From contig DATGKF010000138.1 in assembly GCA_035294785.1 (NCBI GenBank), positions 6,289 to 70,288 of the forward strand: a stretch of 64,000 bases of DNA, in the 5' to 3' direction. A program made the translations under genes and the position numbers. The DNA comes from Poindextera sp035294785 (GTDB lineage: Bacteria > Pseudomonadota > Alphaproteobacteria > Caulobacterales > Caulobacteraceae). The notes beneath the pieces are model-generated. The model saw only the letters and a program-made list of their open reading frames with translations. It was not told the DNA's origin and did no database searches. This document shows positions 16,083-24,149 of the stretch, one piece after another (the first letter of the stretch is position 1; every line of letters starts with the position of its first letter).

Positions 16083-16908
16083 GCTCGTCCTCCGGCAGGA
16101 TGTCCTCTGGCTCGAGCTCAGGCAGGCGTTCGATCGCCTCGTAGAGCGGGGCGAAGTCGGTCTCGACCGTCTGGCGGAGCAGGGTCTCGAAGCTCGGGAT
16201 CACGAAATAGGCCGCCTGGAAGGCATCGATCTTGTAGCGCGTGCGCATGACGCGTTTCAGGTCGAAGCCGATCCGGTGCGGCTTGGCGTCCTCCAGCGCA
16301 TAGATCGACTCGCCGTGGCTGGAGACGATGCCGGCGCCGTAGATCTTCAGGCTCCCGCCGTCGCGGATCAGGCCGAACTCGACGGTGTACCAGTAAAGCC
16401 GCGCCAGCTTTTCCAGCGCGCCCAGGTGGGCGGCGCGCAGGCCCCCTTCGCCGTAGGCCTGCATGTAGTCGGCGAACACCGGGTTCGCGAGCAGCGGCAC
16501 ATGGCCAAACACGTCATGAAAGACGTCCGGCTCGCGCAGATAGTCCAGCTGGTCGGCGCGGCGGATGAACTGGCCGGCGACGAAGCGCCGGTTCGCCAGG
16601 TGCTCGAAGAAAACCGCGTCGGGCACGAGGCCCGGCACGGCGGCCACCGTCCAGCCGGTGCGGGCCTTAAGGTGCGCGTTCAGTTCGTCGAAGTCGGGGA
16701 TGCCGGGCTTCGAGAGTTTCAGGACATCCAGCCCTTCGAGGAAGGCCGGGACGACGCGGCCTGGCAGCTGCGCCGATTGGCGCGCGAACAGGAGATCCCA
16801 GCGCGCGTGCTCTTCGGCGGTATAGGCCGCCCAGTTCTGCGGGATGGTCCAGTCGGCCGCGGCGCCCGGCGGCGGCGTGTCGAACGCGTGGGAAAGGCCC
16901 GCCTTCAT
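16066..16908 (-). CDS. phhA: phenylalanine 4-monooxygenase
   Basis: A 280-residue pterin-dependent hydroxylase making tyrosine from phenylalanine. The iron ligands are visible as H131 and H136 in FHDVFGHVP and E177 in YTVEFGL. Length fits the short bacterial form without a regulatory ACT domain. The ATG at 16906-16908 overlaps the fahA stop by four bases, so phhA is the last gene of the hppD-hmgA-fahA-phhA operon and feeds phenylalanine into tyrosine breakdown. Its 3' end runs 17 bases into the opposing xerD gene. Confidence 0.94.
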   Translation of the reverse strand: MKAGLSHAFDTPPPGAAADWTIPQNWAAYTAEEHARWDLLFARQSAQLPGRVVPAFLEGLDVLKLSKPGIPDFDELNAHLKARTGWTVAAVPGLVPDAVFFEHLANRRFVAGQFIRRADQLDYLREPDVFHDVFGHVPLLANPVFADYMQAYGEGGLRAAHLGALEKLARLYWYTVEFGLIRDGGSLKIYGAGIVSSHGESIYALEDAKPHRIGFDLKRVMRTRYKIDAFQAAYFVIPSFETLLRQTVETDFAPLYEAIERLPELEPEDILPEDELIRPA

Positions 16909-17915
16909 CGGACGGCCTCCACCCGTTGGCGGATCGAACCGAAAAGCGATCGGCCGCGCTCGTCGCGCATCTCGATCTCGACCACGTCGCCGTCTTTCAG
17001 GAACGGCGTCTGGGGCGCGCCGCAGCGGATCGTCTCGACCGATCTCTGTTCCGCGATACAGGCGTAGCCCGCGCCGCCATCGGCGACCGGCAGCCCCGGC
17101 CCGCCGTCGGCGCCCTTGTTGGACACCGTGCCCGAGCCCACGATCGTACCGGCCGCCAGAGCGCGGGTCTTGGCCGCGTGCGCGATCAGCCGCCCAAAGT
17201 CGAAGGTCATCTCCTCTCCCGCGTCGGGCCGCCCGAACGCGCTGTCGTTCAGCGAAACCAGGACCGGGCGATGCAGCTTTCCGTCCCGCCAGGCGTCGCC
17301 CAGCTCGTCGGGCGTCGCCGCGACCGGCGCGAACGCCGACGCCGGCTTCGACTGGAAGAAGCCGAACGACTTTGCGAGTTCGGCCGGGATCAGGTTGCGC
17401 AACGAAACGTCGTTCACGAGTGTGACCAGTCGAATCGCCGCCAACGCCTCGTCGCGCCCGGCGCCCACGCCGACGTCGCCGGTGATCACCGCGACCTCGG
17501 CCTCGAAGTCCAGCCCCCATGCGTCGTCGGCCAGCGGAATCGGATCGGTGGGCGCCAGGAAGCCGTCTGAGCCGCCCTGGTACATCAGGGGGTCGGTCCA
17601 GAAGCTCGCCGGCATGTCGGCGCCGCGCGCCCGGCGCACCAGCTCGACGTGGTTCACATAGGCCGAACCGTCCGCCCACTGATAAGCGCGCGGCAGCGGG
17701 CTTGCCGCCTCAGCCGGGTCGAACGGCTGGCCTGCCTCGCGCCGGTCCTCCAGCTGCTCGGCCAGCGCCCTCAGCGCCGGCGCGACGGCCACCCAATCGT
17801 CAAGCGCCACCTGCAGCGTCGGAGCAATCGATCCGGCGTCCGCACAGCGTCCAAGATCGCGCGAGACGACGACCAATCGTCCGTCGCGACCGCCTTTCAG
17901 CGAGGCGAGCTTCAC
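16905..17915 (-). CDS. fahA: fumarylacetoacetase (fumarylacetoacetate hydrolase)
   Basis: A 336-residue FAH-family enzyme performing the last step of the homogentisate pathway, splitting fumarylacetoacetate to fumarate and acetoacetate. Family blocks include DFEAEVAVITGDV (acidic metal ligands), LVNDVSLRNLIPAEL, FGFFQSKPASAF and GTIVGSGTVSNKG. It matches the shorter bacterial two-domain form. It overlaps hmgA upstream and phhA downstream by four bases each, which fixes both its context and its start. Confidence 0.93.
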   Translation of the reverse strand: MKLASLKGGRDGRLVVVSRDLGRCADAGSIAPTLQVALDDWVAVAPALRALAEQLEDRREAGQPFDPAEAASPLPRAYQWADGSAYVNHVELVRRARGADMPASFWTDPLMYQGGSDGFLAPTDPIPLADDAWGLDFEAEVAVITGDVGVGAGRDEALAAIRLVTLVNDVSLRNLIPAELAKSFGFFQSKPASAFAPVAATPDELGDAWRDGKLHRPVLVSLNDSAFGRPDAGEEMTFDFGRLIAHAAKTRALAAGTIVGSGTVSNKGADGGPGLPVADGGAGYACIAEQRSVETIRCGAPQTPFLKDGDVVEIEMRDERGRSLFGSIRQRVEAVR

Positions 17916-19048
17916 GAGCCCTTCCAGCTGTCGACGTAGCCGGTGTCCTCGACTGGCGTCGCGTCCGGGCCGACCTCGAGCGGGTCGCGCGCGTCGACCA
18001 TCACCGCGTATTCGTCCGTGGCCGGCTTCGGTTGGATCAGCATGGTCTTCAGCGCCTTCGGGTGCGGCCCGTGGGTGAAGCCCGACGGGTGGAAGGTCAT
18101 CATCCCGGCCTTGATGTTGTCACGGCTGAAGAAGTCGCCGGCGTGGTAGAAGAGCACCTCGTCGAAATCATCGTTGTTGTGGAAGAACGGGACCTTCAAC
18201 GCGCCCGGGTCGGTCTCGAAAGGCCGCGGCGCGAAGGTGGCGACGACGAACCGGTCGGCGACGAAGGTCGAATGCACGCTGGGCGGCAGGTGGTAGCGGG
18301 CGCTGGCGACCGGCCTGAGGTCCTTCACGTTTAGCCGCACCGGCGAGAGCTCGCCGTGCCAGCCGACCGCGTCCAGCGGATTGTACGGATAGGTCGCGAC
18401 GGAGACCTCGCCGCGTTTCTTGATCTGCACGGCAAACTCGCCGGTCATCGCCTGGTGGGCGCGGAAGGCCTCGTCCATCTCCGGGCTGTCCAGCATCGCC
18501 GGGTCGAACAGCGCGTGGCCGCCCAGAAGGCCCTTCTCCGGCAGGCTGAGGTGGCCGTTGGTCGCCTGGATCATCAGCACGCTGGCCGGCTCGGCCGGCG
18601 CCAGGCGCCACATCGCGCCGCGCGGCAAATAGAGATAGTCGCCGGCGTGGAAAGCGATCCGGCCCCAGTCGCAGAAGAGATCGCCAGATCCTTCGTGCAC
18701 GAACAGAAGCTGGTCGCCGTCGGCGTTGCGAGCGAGCGCGGTCAGCGGACCGTCCGGTTTCCAGAAGCGCATCTCCAGCGCCGCGTTCGACAGCACGACC
18801 GGCGCGTCCCAGGGCGAGGCCTCGCTGGCGTTCAGCCGCGTCAGGTCGAAGGCGCGGGGCCGCAAAGGGCCCTCGAAGCGCGTCCAGCCGGTCGGCGGCC
18901 TCGGGTGATGCATGAAGGCCGCCGGGCCGTAGAAGCCCTCCTTCGAGATTTCCCGCTCGAACGTGCCTTCCGGCATGTCCGCATGCGCCTGCCGCGAATG
19001 CTTGCCCCCCGCGCCGCGGACGGGAATGCCGATCGGTTTGGCCGTCAC
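17912..19048 (-). CDS. hmgA: homogentisate 1,2-dioxygenase
   Basis: A 378-residue cupin-type ring-cleavage dioxygenase turning homogentisate into maleylacetoacetate. The C-terminal metal region is evident: FHNNDDFDEVLFYHAGDFF followed by FHPSGFTHGPHP, with the His and Glu ligands of the family. The start is a GTG at 19046-19048 that overlaps the hppD stop (GTGA); a longer open frame upstream lies antisense to nothing useful and runs through hppD in another frame. The protein is somewhat shorter than the roughly 430-residue enzymes of Pseudomonas, resembling the short form seen in several alphaproteobacteria. Confidence 0.9.
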   Translation of the reverse strand: MTAKPIGIPVRGAGGKHSRQAHADMPEGTFEREISKEGFYGPAAFMHHPRPPTGWTRFEGPLRPRAFDLTRLNASEASPWDAPVVLSNAALEMRFWKPDGPLTALARNADGDQLLFVHEGSGDLFCDWGRIAFHAGDYLYLPRGAMWRLAPAEPASVLMIQATNGHLSLPEKGLLGGHALFDPAMLDSPEMDEAFRAHQAMTGEFAVQIKKRGEVSVATYPYNPLDAVGWHGELSPVRLNVKDLRPVASARYHLPPSVHSTFVADRFVVATFAPRPFETDPGALKVPFFHNNDDFDEVLFYHAGDFFSRDNIKAGMMTFHPSGFTHGPHPKALKTMLIQPKPATDEYAVMVDARDPLEVGPDATPVEDTGYVDSWKGS

Positions 19049-20109
19049 GCCTTGGCCCCCAGAACGCCGCGGCGGACCTGGTCGCGCTCGAGAGACTCGA
19101 ACAGCGCCTGGAAATTGCCCTCGCCGAAGCCCTCGTTGCCCTTCCGCTGGATGATCTCGAAGAAGATGGGCCCGATCAGGTTCTCGGTGAAGATCTGCAA
19201 CAGCAGACCCTGGCCCTCGCGCGGGGCGCCGTCGATGAGGATGCGGTTGGCGCGCAACCGTTCGACGTCCTCGCCGTGGCCGGGGACGCGCTGGTCGATC
19301 ATGTCGAAATAGCTTTCCGGGGTGTCCTGAAAACGCACGCCCCGCGCACGCATCGCCTCGACGGTGGCGAAGATGTCGTCGGTGGCCAGCGCGACGTGCT
19401 GGATGCCCTCGCCATGATAGTCGCGGAGGAACTCCTCGATCTGCGACTGGTCGTCCTGGCTCTCGTTCAGGGGGATGCGGATCTTGCCGTCCGGGCTGGT
19501 CATCGCCTGCGACACCAAACCGGTCTGCTCGCCTTCGATGTCGAAGTGGCGGATTTCGCGGAAGTTGAAGACGCGCTGATAGAAGTCGGCCCAGTGAGCC
19601 ATCCGTCCACGGAACACGTTGTGCGTCAGATGGTCGATGTGGGTCAGGCCGACGCCGTCGGGCCGCGACGCATCGGCGAGCGGGACGAAGTCGACGTCGT
19701 AGATCGCCTGCGCGCCGTAGCGATCGACCAGATAGAGATTCGAGCCGCCGATCCCCTCGATGGCGGGGATGTTCAGCTCCATCGGTCCCACCGGCCCCTG
19801 GATCGGCGTGGCGCCGCGCTCGACAGCCAGGTTCAGCGCCTTGCCGGCGTCGTGCACACGGAAGGCCATCGCGTTCGCCGACGGCCCGTGAATCTTGCGA
19901 AAGTCGGCCGGCTGCCCGGACGGCTCCATGTTGAGGATGAAGTTCACGTCGCCCTGCGCGAACCGCAGCACGGTTTTCGACCGGTGCCGCGCGATCGCGG
20001 CAAAGCCCATGGTCTCGAAGACCGCTTTCAGCCGTTCCGGGTCGGGGGCGGTGAACTCGACGAACTCGAAGCCGTCGGTCCCAAGGGGGTTCTCGAATAG
20101 GTCCGCCAT
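19045..20109 (-). CDS. hppD: 4-hydroxyphenylpyruvate dioxygenase
   Basis: A 354-residue Fe(II) enzyme converting 4-hydroxyphenylpyruvate to homogentisate. Iron ligands fit H160 in THIDHLTHNV, H238 in GIQHVALAT and E318 in IFFEIIQRKG, with the C-terminal gating helix ending GNFQALFESLERDQ. The ATG at 20107-20109 has GGGAG upstream; the frame stays open for 32 more codons to 20205, but that extension covers the operator region and lacks family resemblance. First gene of the catabolic operon, divergent from the Lrp-type regulator. Confidence 0.95.
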   Translation of the reverse strand: MADLFENPLGTDGFEFVEFTAPDPERLKAVFETMGFAAIARHRSKTVLRFAQGDVNFILNMEPSGQPADFRKIHGPSANAMAFRVHDAGKALNLAVERGATPIQGPVGPMELNIPAIEGIGGSNLYLVDRYGAQAIYDVDFVPLADASRPDGVGLTHIDHLTHNVFRGRMAHWADFYQRVFNFREIRHFDIEGEQTGLVSQAMTSPDGKIRIPLNESQDDQSQIEEFLRDYHGEGIQHVALATDDIFATVEAMRARGVRFQDTPESYFDMIDQRVPGHGEDVERLRANRILIDGAPREGQGLLLQIFTENLIGPIFFEIIQRKGNEGFGEGNFQALFESLERDQVRRGVLGAKA

Positions 20110-20179
20110 TCCGCTCTCCCGTCCGCACGACACGATAACGCGAGTCGAGGGGTGCATCGTTGCGTTGTCGGCTTGAGTG

Positions 20180-20215
20180 ACGATCAGATCGGCATATTCT
20201 GCCATCTAAGATCGT
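20180..20215. promoter_or_regulatory. 36-base dyad between hppD and lrp-type regulator, probable operator
   Basis: An outer inverted repeat, ACGATC (20180-20185) with GATCGT (20210-20215), encloses an inner one, AGATCGGCA (20186-20194) with TGCCATCT (20200-20207, one base missing). Both share a centre near 20197. The site lies between the divergent hppD and regulator genes, 15 bases before the regulator start, and surroundings are A/T-rich. This is the expected place and form for an Lrp/AsnC octamer binding site controlling both directions. Confidence 0.7.
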
Positions 20216-20229
20216 AATTTCGAGGAAAA

Positions 20230-20712
20230 ATGCCAGAACTATCCGAGGTCGACCTCCGCATCCTTCGCGCCCTCCAGGCCGACGGGCGGCTCACCAATGT
20301 CGAGCTGGCCGAGCGCGTCGGCCTCTCGCCCAGCCCCTGCCTGCGGCGCGTGAAGCAGTTGGAGGCGCGCGGCCTCATCAAGGGCTACGTCGCGCTGCTC
20401 GACCGCCGTGCGATCGGGCTCGGCGTCATGGCCTTCGTCGAGGTGCAGGTGGAGCGCAACAGCGAGACCGCGGCCGAGGCGTTCACCGCTGCGCTGAAGC
20501 GCGAAGGCGCCGTCGTCGCCTGCTACGCGATGACCGGCCCGTACGACTACCTGCTGCAGGTGGTCACGCCGACCCTGGACGACTATGCCGACTTCGCCAT
20601 GCAGCGGCTCTTGAAGATGCCCGGCGTGAAGGACGTCCGCTCCAGCTTCGCGCTGGAGGCGGCGAAGGAGTCGACGGCGTTGCCGCTCGAGCATCTGGGG
20701 AGGCGCGGATGA
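20230..20712 (+). CDS. Lrp/AsnC family transcriptional regulator of the homogentisate genes
   Basis: A 160-residue Lrp/AsnC protein. The N-terminal winged helix-turn-helix contains LTNVELAERVGLSPSPCLRR, and the C-terminal RAM domain spans about 70-150 with FVEVQVERN and CYAMTGPYDYLLQVV, the amino-acid binding region. It is divergent from hppD, next to a strong dyad, and its stop overlaps the maiA start by four bases. It probably senses an aromatic amino acid such as tyrosine or phenylalanine and controls both arms; that ligand is inferred from context. GAGGAAAA precedes the ATG. Confidence 0.92.
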   Translation: MPELSEVDLRILRALQADGRLTNVELAERVGLSPSPCLRRVKQLEARGLIKGYVALLDRRAIGLGVMAFVEVQVERNSETAAEAFTAALKREGAVVACYAMTGPYDYLLQVVTPTLDDYADFAMQRLLKMPGVKDVRSSFALEAAKESTALPLEHLGRRG

Positions 20713-21356
20713 CCTGGACCCTGCACAGCATGTGGCGGGCGACCGCGCCCTACCGGGTGCGTATCGCGCTCAACCTCAAGGGCCTGGCATACGAGTACGC
20801 GCCGGTCGACCTCACCGGCGGCCAGCAACGCGGCGAGACCTACCGCGCCATCAACCCCCAGGGCCTCGTGCCGGCGCTCGACGTGGGCGAACGCGTGCTC
20901 ACCCAGAGCCTCGCCATCCTCGAGTGGCTGGAGGAGACGCACCCCGAGCCCGCGCTCCTGCCGCGCGACCCGTTCGACCGCGCCGCCGTGCGCGCCATGG
21001 CCGAGGTCGTGGCCTGCGACATTCACCCGCTCAACAACCTCCGTGTGCTGCAGGCGCTGGCGGGGCTCGGCCATGCCATGGGCGGCGAGGCGCAGACGGC
21101 CTGGATTCACCGTTGGATGGGCGCCGGCTTCGACGCCATCGAGCCGATGATCGCCCGCTACGGTGGCGGCTTTTCGTTCGGGCCGACGCCGGGCTTCGCC
21201 GACTGCTTCCTGGTCCCGCAGACCTACTCCGCCCAGCGCTTCGCTCTCGACCTTGCGCCCTGGCCCGCGATCGCGGGCGTCGCCGCCCGGGCGGCCGAAC
21301 ACCCGGCGTTTCAGGCTGCTCACCCCGACCGCCAGCCCGACGCGCCGGTCCGCTGA
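20709..21356 (+). CDS. maiA: maleylacetoacetate isomerase (zeta-class GST)
   Basis: A 215-residue glutathione transferase-fold isomerase that turns maleylacetoacetate into fumarylacetoacetate. NPQGLVPAL, LTQSLAILEWLEE and the central CDIHPLNNLRVL match the zeta class. At the N-terminal active-site loop, where family members usually have an SS-C or RSSA motif, this one has WRATAPYRVRIALN, so the usual serine pair is Ala-Thr. It overlaps the regulator gene by four bases and completes the pathway encoded on the other strand. Confidence 0.9.
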   Translation: MTWTLHSMWRATAPYRVRIALNLKGLAYEYAPVDLTGGQQRGETYRAINPQGLVPALDVGERVLTQSLAILEWLEETHPEPALLPRDPFDRAAVRAMAEVVACDIHPLNNLRVLQALAGLGHAMGGEAQTAWIHRWMGAGFDAIEPMIARYGGGFSFGPTPGFADCFLVPQTYSAQRFALDLAPWPAIAGVAARAAEHPAFQAAHPDRQPDAPVR

Positions 21357-21443
21357 ACCTCGCCTCGGCTTGCGATGGCGGCGGCCCAAGCCGTAAGCTG
21401 GGCTGACCACGCATTTCATAAGCGATTGAAGGGAACGAGAACG

Positions 21444-22361
21444 ATGGGTTTGCTCGACGGGAAGGTGGTGCTGGTGACCGGCGGCGGGCGCGGCATCGGC
21501 CGCGAAACCGCCATCATCGCGGCCAGGCACGGCGCCAAGGTGCTGGTGAACGACCTCGGCGGCGACATTCACGGCCAGGGCGCGGACAAGGCGCCGGCGC
21601 AGGAGGTGGTCGACACGATCAAGTCGGCCGGCGGCGAGGCGATCGCCAACACCGAGAGCGTCACCGATCTCGCGGCGGTCAATCGAATGATGCAACAGGC
21701 GATGGAGACCTTTGGCGGCCTGCACGCCATCGCCAACCCGGCCGGCATCCTTCGCGATCGCATGGCCCACAACATGACCGAGGAGGAGTGGGACCAGATC
21801 ATGACCGTCCACCTGCGCGGTCACTTCAACGTCGTGCGCGCCTCGATCAACCATTTCCGCAGCCAGCAGGACGGCTGCTACCTGATGTTCTCCTCGACCT
21901 CGGGGCTGATCGGCAACATCGGCCAGGCCAACTACGGCGCGGCCAAGATGGGCATCGCCGCCTTCTCGCGCATCATCGCCATGGAAGGCGCGCGCAACAA
22001 CGTGCGCTCGAACGCGATCGCGCCGGGCGCCGCCACGCGCATGACCGATTCCGTGCCGCGCGACGAGGAGGCGGCCAAGCGCCGCGAGGCGATGCGCGAG
22101 GTGCAGAGCCCAATCCGCCCGGCCGAGCTCACGGTCGCCCTCATGACCGATGCGGCCAAGCACATCTCCGGCCAGATCTTCGGCGCCGGCGGCTACAATC
22201 TCTCGGTCTTCTCGCAACCGCGGCCGATCGAAACCTTCTCCCGCGAGGGCGGCTGGGACGTCGCCGGCATCCTCAAGGACTTCTTCCCCCGCGCCGAGAA
22301 GCTCTACACCCCGCTCGCCCGCACCGCGCCCGCGGCGCCCACGCCGGTCCCCGTAAGCTAG
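21444..22361 (+). CDS. SDR family oxidoreductase (hydroxyacyl-CoA dehydrogenase-like)
   Basis: A 305-residue short-chain dehydrogenase. TGGGRGIG is at residues 13-20, NDLGG with a GAD insertion follows as in the dehydrogenase domain of peroxisomal multifunctional enzymes, NPAGI replaces the usual NAGI, and SSTSGLIGNIGQANYGAAK holds the catalytic Ser, Tyr and Lys. A roughly 50-residue C-terminal extension follows the core. AGGGA precedes the ATG; a longer frame from 21375 lacks support. Neighbouring acyl-CoA genes suggest a 3-hydroxyacyl-CoA or terpenoid acyl-CoA substrate. Confidence 0.88.
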   Translation: MGLLDGKVVLVTGGGRGIGRETAIIAARHGAKVLVNDLGGDIHGQGADKAPAQEVVDTIKSAGGEAIANTESVTDLAAVNRMMQQAMETFGGLHAIANPAGILRDRMAHNMTEEEWDQIMTVHLRGHFNVVRASINHFRSQQDGCYLMFSSTSGLIGNIGQANYGAAKMGIAAFSRIIAMEGARNNVRSNAIAPGAATRMTDSVPRDEEAAKRREAMREVQSPIRPAELTVALMTDAAKHISGQIFGAGGYNLSVFSQPRPIETFSREGGWDVAGILKDFFPRAEKLYTPLARTAPAAPTPVPVS

Positions 22362-22368
22362 CGCCGGC

Positions 22369-23052
22369 TTAGGGCTGGGCGAAGAAGCTCGTCAGCGCGG
22401 CGGCGGTTCGCCGCATCGCGTCGTCATAGGCGGCGCGGTCGTAGTGGCTCCCGTCGATGACGAAGTCGTGGTCGACGCCCGGATAGACCGTCAGCGTGAA
22501 CGACTTGCCGGCCGCCGCCGCGGCCGTCGCGATCACCTGGGCCTTTGCGGCGAGACAGCAGCCGTCGCGATAGTTGTCCGCGCCGCCGGCGAACATCACC
22601 ACCGGCGTCTGGATGCGCGAAGCGTAGTCCGGAACGTTGCGAATGACCGCGGTCGCCGGGTACCAAGCCACGACGCCGACCGCCAGCTCCGGATGCTGGC
22701 TTCCGTAGTACAGCACGATGCCGCCGCCGAGCGAGAAGCCGACCAAGGCGACCTTGCCGGGCAGACCATGCGGGGCGCTCTTCGCCGACTCGATCGCCGA
22801 CAACAGCCCCGCGCCGTGCGTCCCCTCCATCGGGTTGCCGTCGAACAGCACCGCATCGTAGCCGAGTGCGGCGATGGCCTTTGCGGCGGCGGCATAGTGG
22901 TCCGGCCCCGACATCCCCGAGGCGATCACAACCACGCGCCCCTTGCCTTGCGGCGGCGGGAACTCACGAAATGGCTCGCCCGCTGTCGCCTGTCCAGCGA
23001 TGCCGAGAACCAGCGCCAGCAGCGCCGTTGCCGCGATCAACCGCGCAATCAT
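22369..23052 (-). CDS. exported dienelactone hydrolase-like alpha/beta hydrolase
   Basis: A 227-residue protein with a clear signal peptide (MIARLIAATALLALVLG, cleavage expected after ATA near residue 24). The catalytic triad reads S107 in GFSLGG, D159 in AGGADNYRD and H195 in GVDHDF, as in the dienelactone hydrolase fold but with serine rather than cysteine as nucleophile. AGGGGG precedes the ATG. It is likely periplasmic. It converges with the SDR gene seven bases away. Substrate unknown. Confidence 0.85.
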   Translation of the reverse strand: MIARLIAATALLALVLGIAGQATAGEPFREFPPPQGKGRVVVIASGMSGPDHYAAAAKAIAALGYDAVLFDGNPMEGTHGAGLLSAIESAKSAPHGLPGKVALVGFSLGGGIVLYYGSQHPELAVGVVAWYPATAVIRNVPDYASRIQTPVVMFAGGADNYRDGCCLAAKAQVIATAAAAAGKSFTLTVYPGVDHDFVIDGSHYDRAAYDDAMRRTAAALTSFFAQP

Positions 23053-23202
23053 GGTGCACCCCCTGAAAAGCACACCCCCAGCTCGCCCATAAGCGCGGAA
23101 AGTCGGCGTCAGGGCAAGCCGCCTGAGGTTTCGGTGGACGATCGTGCGCCACGCCGGATCAAACGTGTCTATCGTCGCCGCTTGCCAACCGGAGGGAGCG
23201 CC

Positions 23203-24057
23203 ATGGCCTTTACATCGCTGCTGTACGAAACCGCCGATCGGGTCGCGACGATCACGCTCAACCGGCCGGAGCGGTTCAACGCCATCGAACAGCGCATGCC
23301 ACGCGAGATTCGCGAGGCGGTGGAGACGGCCGACCGCGACGCGGACGTGCACGTCATCGTGGTCAAGGGCGCCGGCAAGGGCTTCTGCGGCGGGTACGAT
23401 CTGAAGAAGTTCGCCGAGCGGGCCGACGCCGACTCCCGCGGCGGGCAGGAGATGCCCTGGGACCCGACGCTCGACTTCGCCGGGATGTGGCGCAACACCC
23501 AGGACTTCATGAGCCTATGGCGCTCGCGCAAGCCGACCATCGCCCAAGTGCACGGCGCGGCGGTGGCCGGGGGCTCGGACATCGCCCTTTGCTGCGACTT
23601 CCTGATCATGGCCGAGGACGCCCGCATCGGTTACCCGCCGGCCCGCGTCTGGGGCGTGCCAACGCCCGCCATGTGGGTCTATCGGCTGGGCCCGCAGGCG
23701 GCCAAGCGGCTGATGATGACCGGCGACCTGATCAACGGCCGCGAGGCGGCGGAGATGGGGCTGGCGCTGAAGGCGGTCCCGGCGGCGCAGCTGGAGACGG
23801 AGGTCGCCGCCCTCGTCGGGCGCCTCAAGGGCGTGCCGCGCAACCAGCTGATGATGACCAAGATGGTGGTCAACCAGGCCTACGAGAACATGGGCCTGGC
23901 CACGACCCAGCTGCTTGCCACCTTCTTCGACGGCGTCGCCCGCCACAGCCCGGAGGGCATCTGGTTCCGCGAACGGGCGGAGGAGGTCGGTTTCAAACAG
24001 GCGGTCGCCGAACGCGACTCCGGCGAGCCAATCGCCCCACACGTCTCCAAGCGCTGA
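23203..24057 (+). CDS. enoyl-CoA hydratase/isomerase family protein
   Basis: A 284-residue crotonase-fold protein. The CoA/oxyanion motifs are GFCGGYDLKKF near residue 64 and the HGAAVAGGSDIALCCD block near residue 120, followed by IGYPPARVWGVPTP. At the positions where enoyl-CoA hydratase has two catalytic glutamates, this protein has other residues (D in GGSDIALCCD; no clear second Glu), so plain hydratase activity is uncertain. A very strong ribosome site GGAGGGAG is eight bases or fewer before the ATG. Confidence 0.87.
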   Translation: MAFTSLLYETADRVATITLNRPERFNAIEQRMPREIREAVETADRDADVHVIVVKGAGKGFCGGYDLKKFAERADADSRGGQEMPWDPTLDFAGMWRNTQDFMSLWRSRKPTIAQVHGAAVAGGSDIALCCDFLIMAEDARIGYPPARVWGVPTPAMWVYRLGPQAAKRLMMTGDLINGREAAEMGLALKAVPAAQLETEVAALVGRLKGVPRNQLMMTKMVVNQAYENMGLATTQLLATFFDGVARHSPEGIWFRERAEEVGFKQAVAERDSGEPIAPHVSKR

Positions 24058-24094
24058 CGGCAAGCGCCTGCCGGTCTCATTCGCGTCACTCACA

Positions 24095-24115
24095 TTGACA
24101 TGAATGATGATGTCA
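24095..24115 (+). promoter_or_regulatory. consensus -35 plus inverted repeat upstream of glycosyltransferase-TetR operon
   Basis: A perfect -35 hexamer TTGACA (24095-24100) overlaps the left arm of an inverted repeat, TGACAT (24096-24101) and ATGTCA (24110-24115), spaced by eight bases. A weak -10 would fall near 24118-24123. Repressor bound to the dyad would block the promoter. The TetR encoded as second gene of this operon is the obvious candidate for autoregulation. Confidence 0.55.
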
Positions 24116-24149
24116 TCCACGGTGACGCAAAATCTGTTGAGACTCGACG

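Noticed and set aside
20110..20205. N-terminal extension of hppD by 32 codons
   Set aside because: It covers the dyad operator, lacks family resemblance, and the ATG at 20109 has a good ribosome site.
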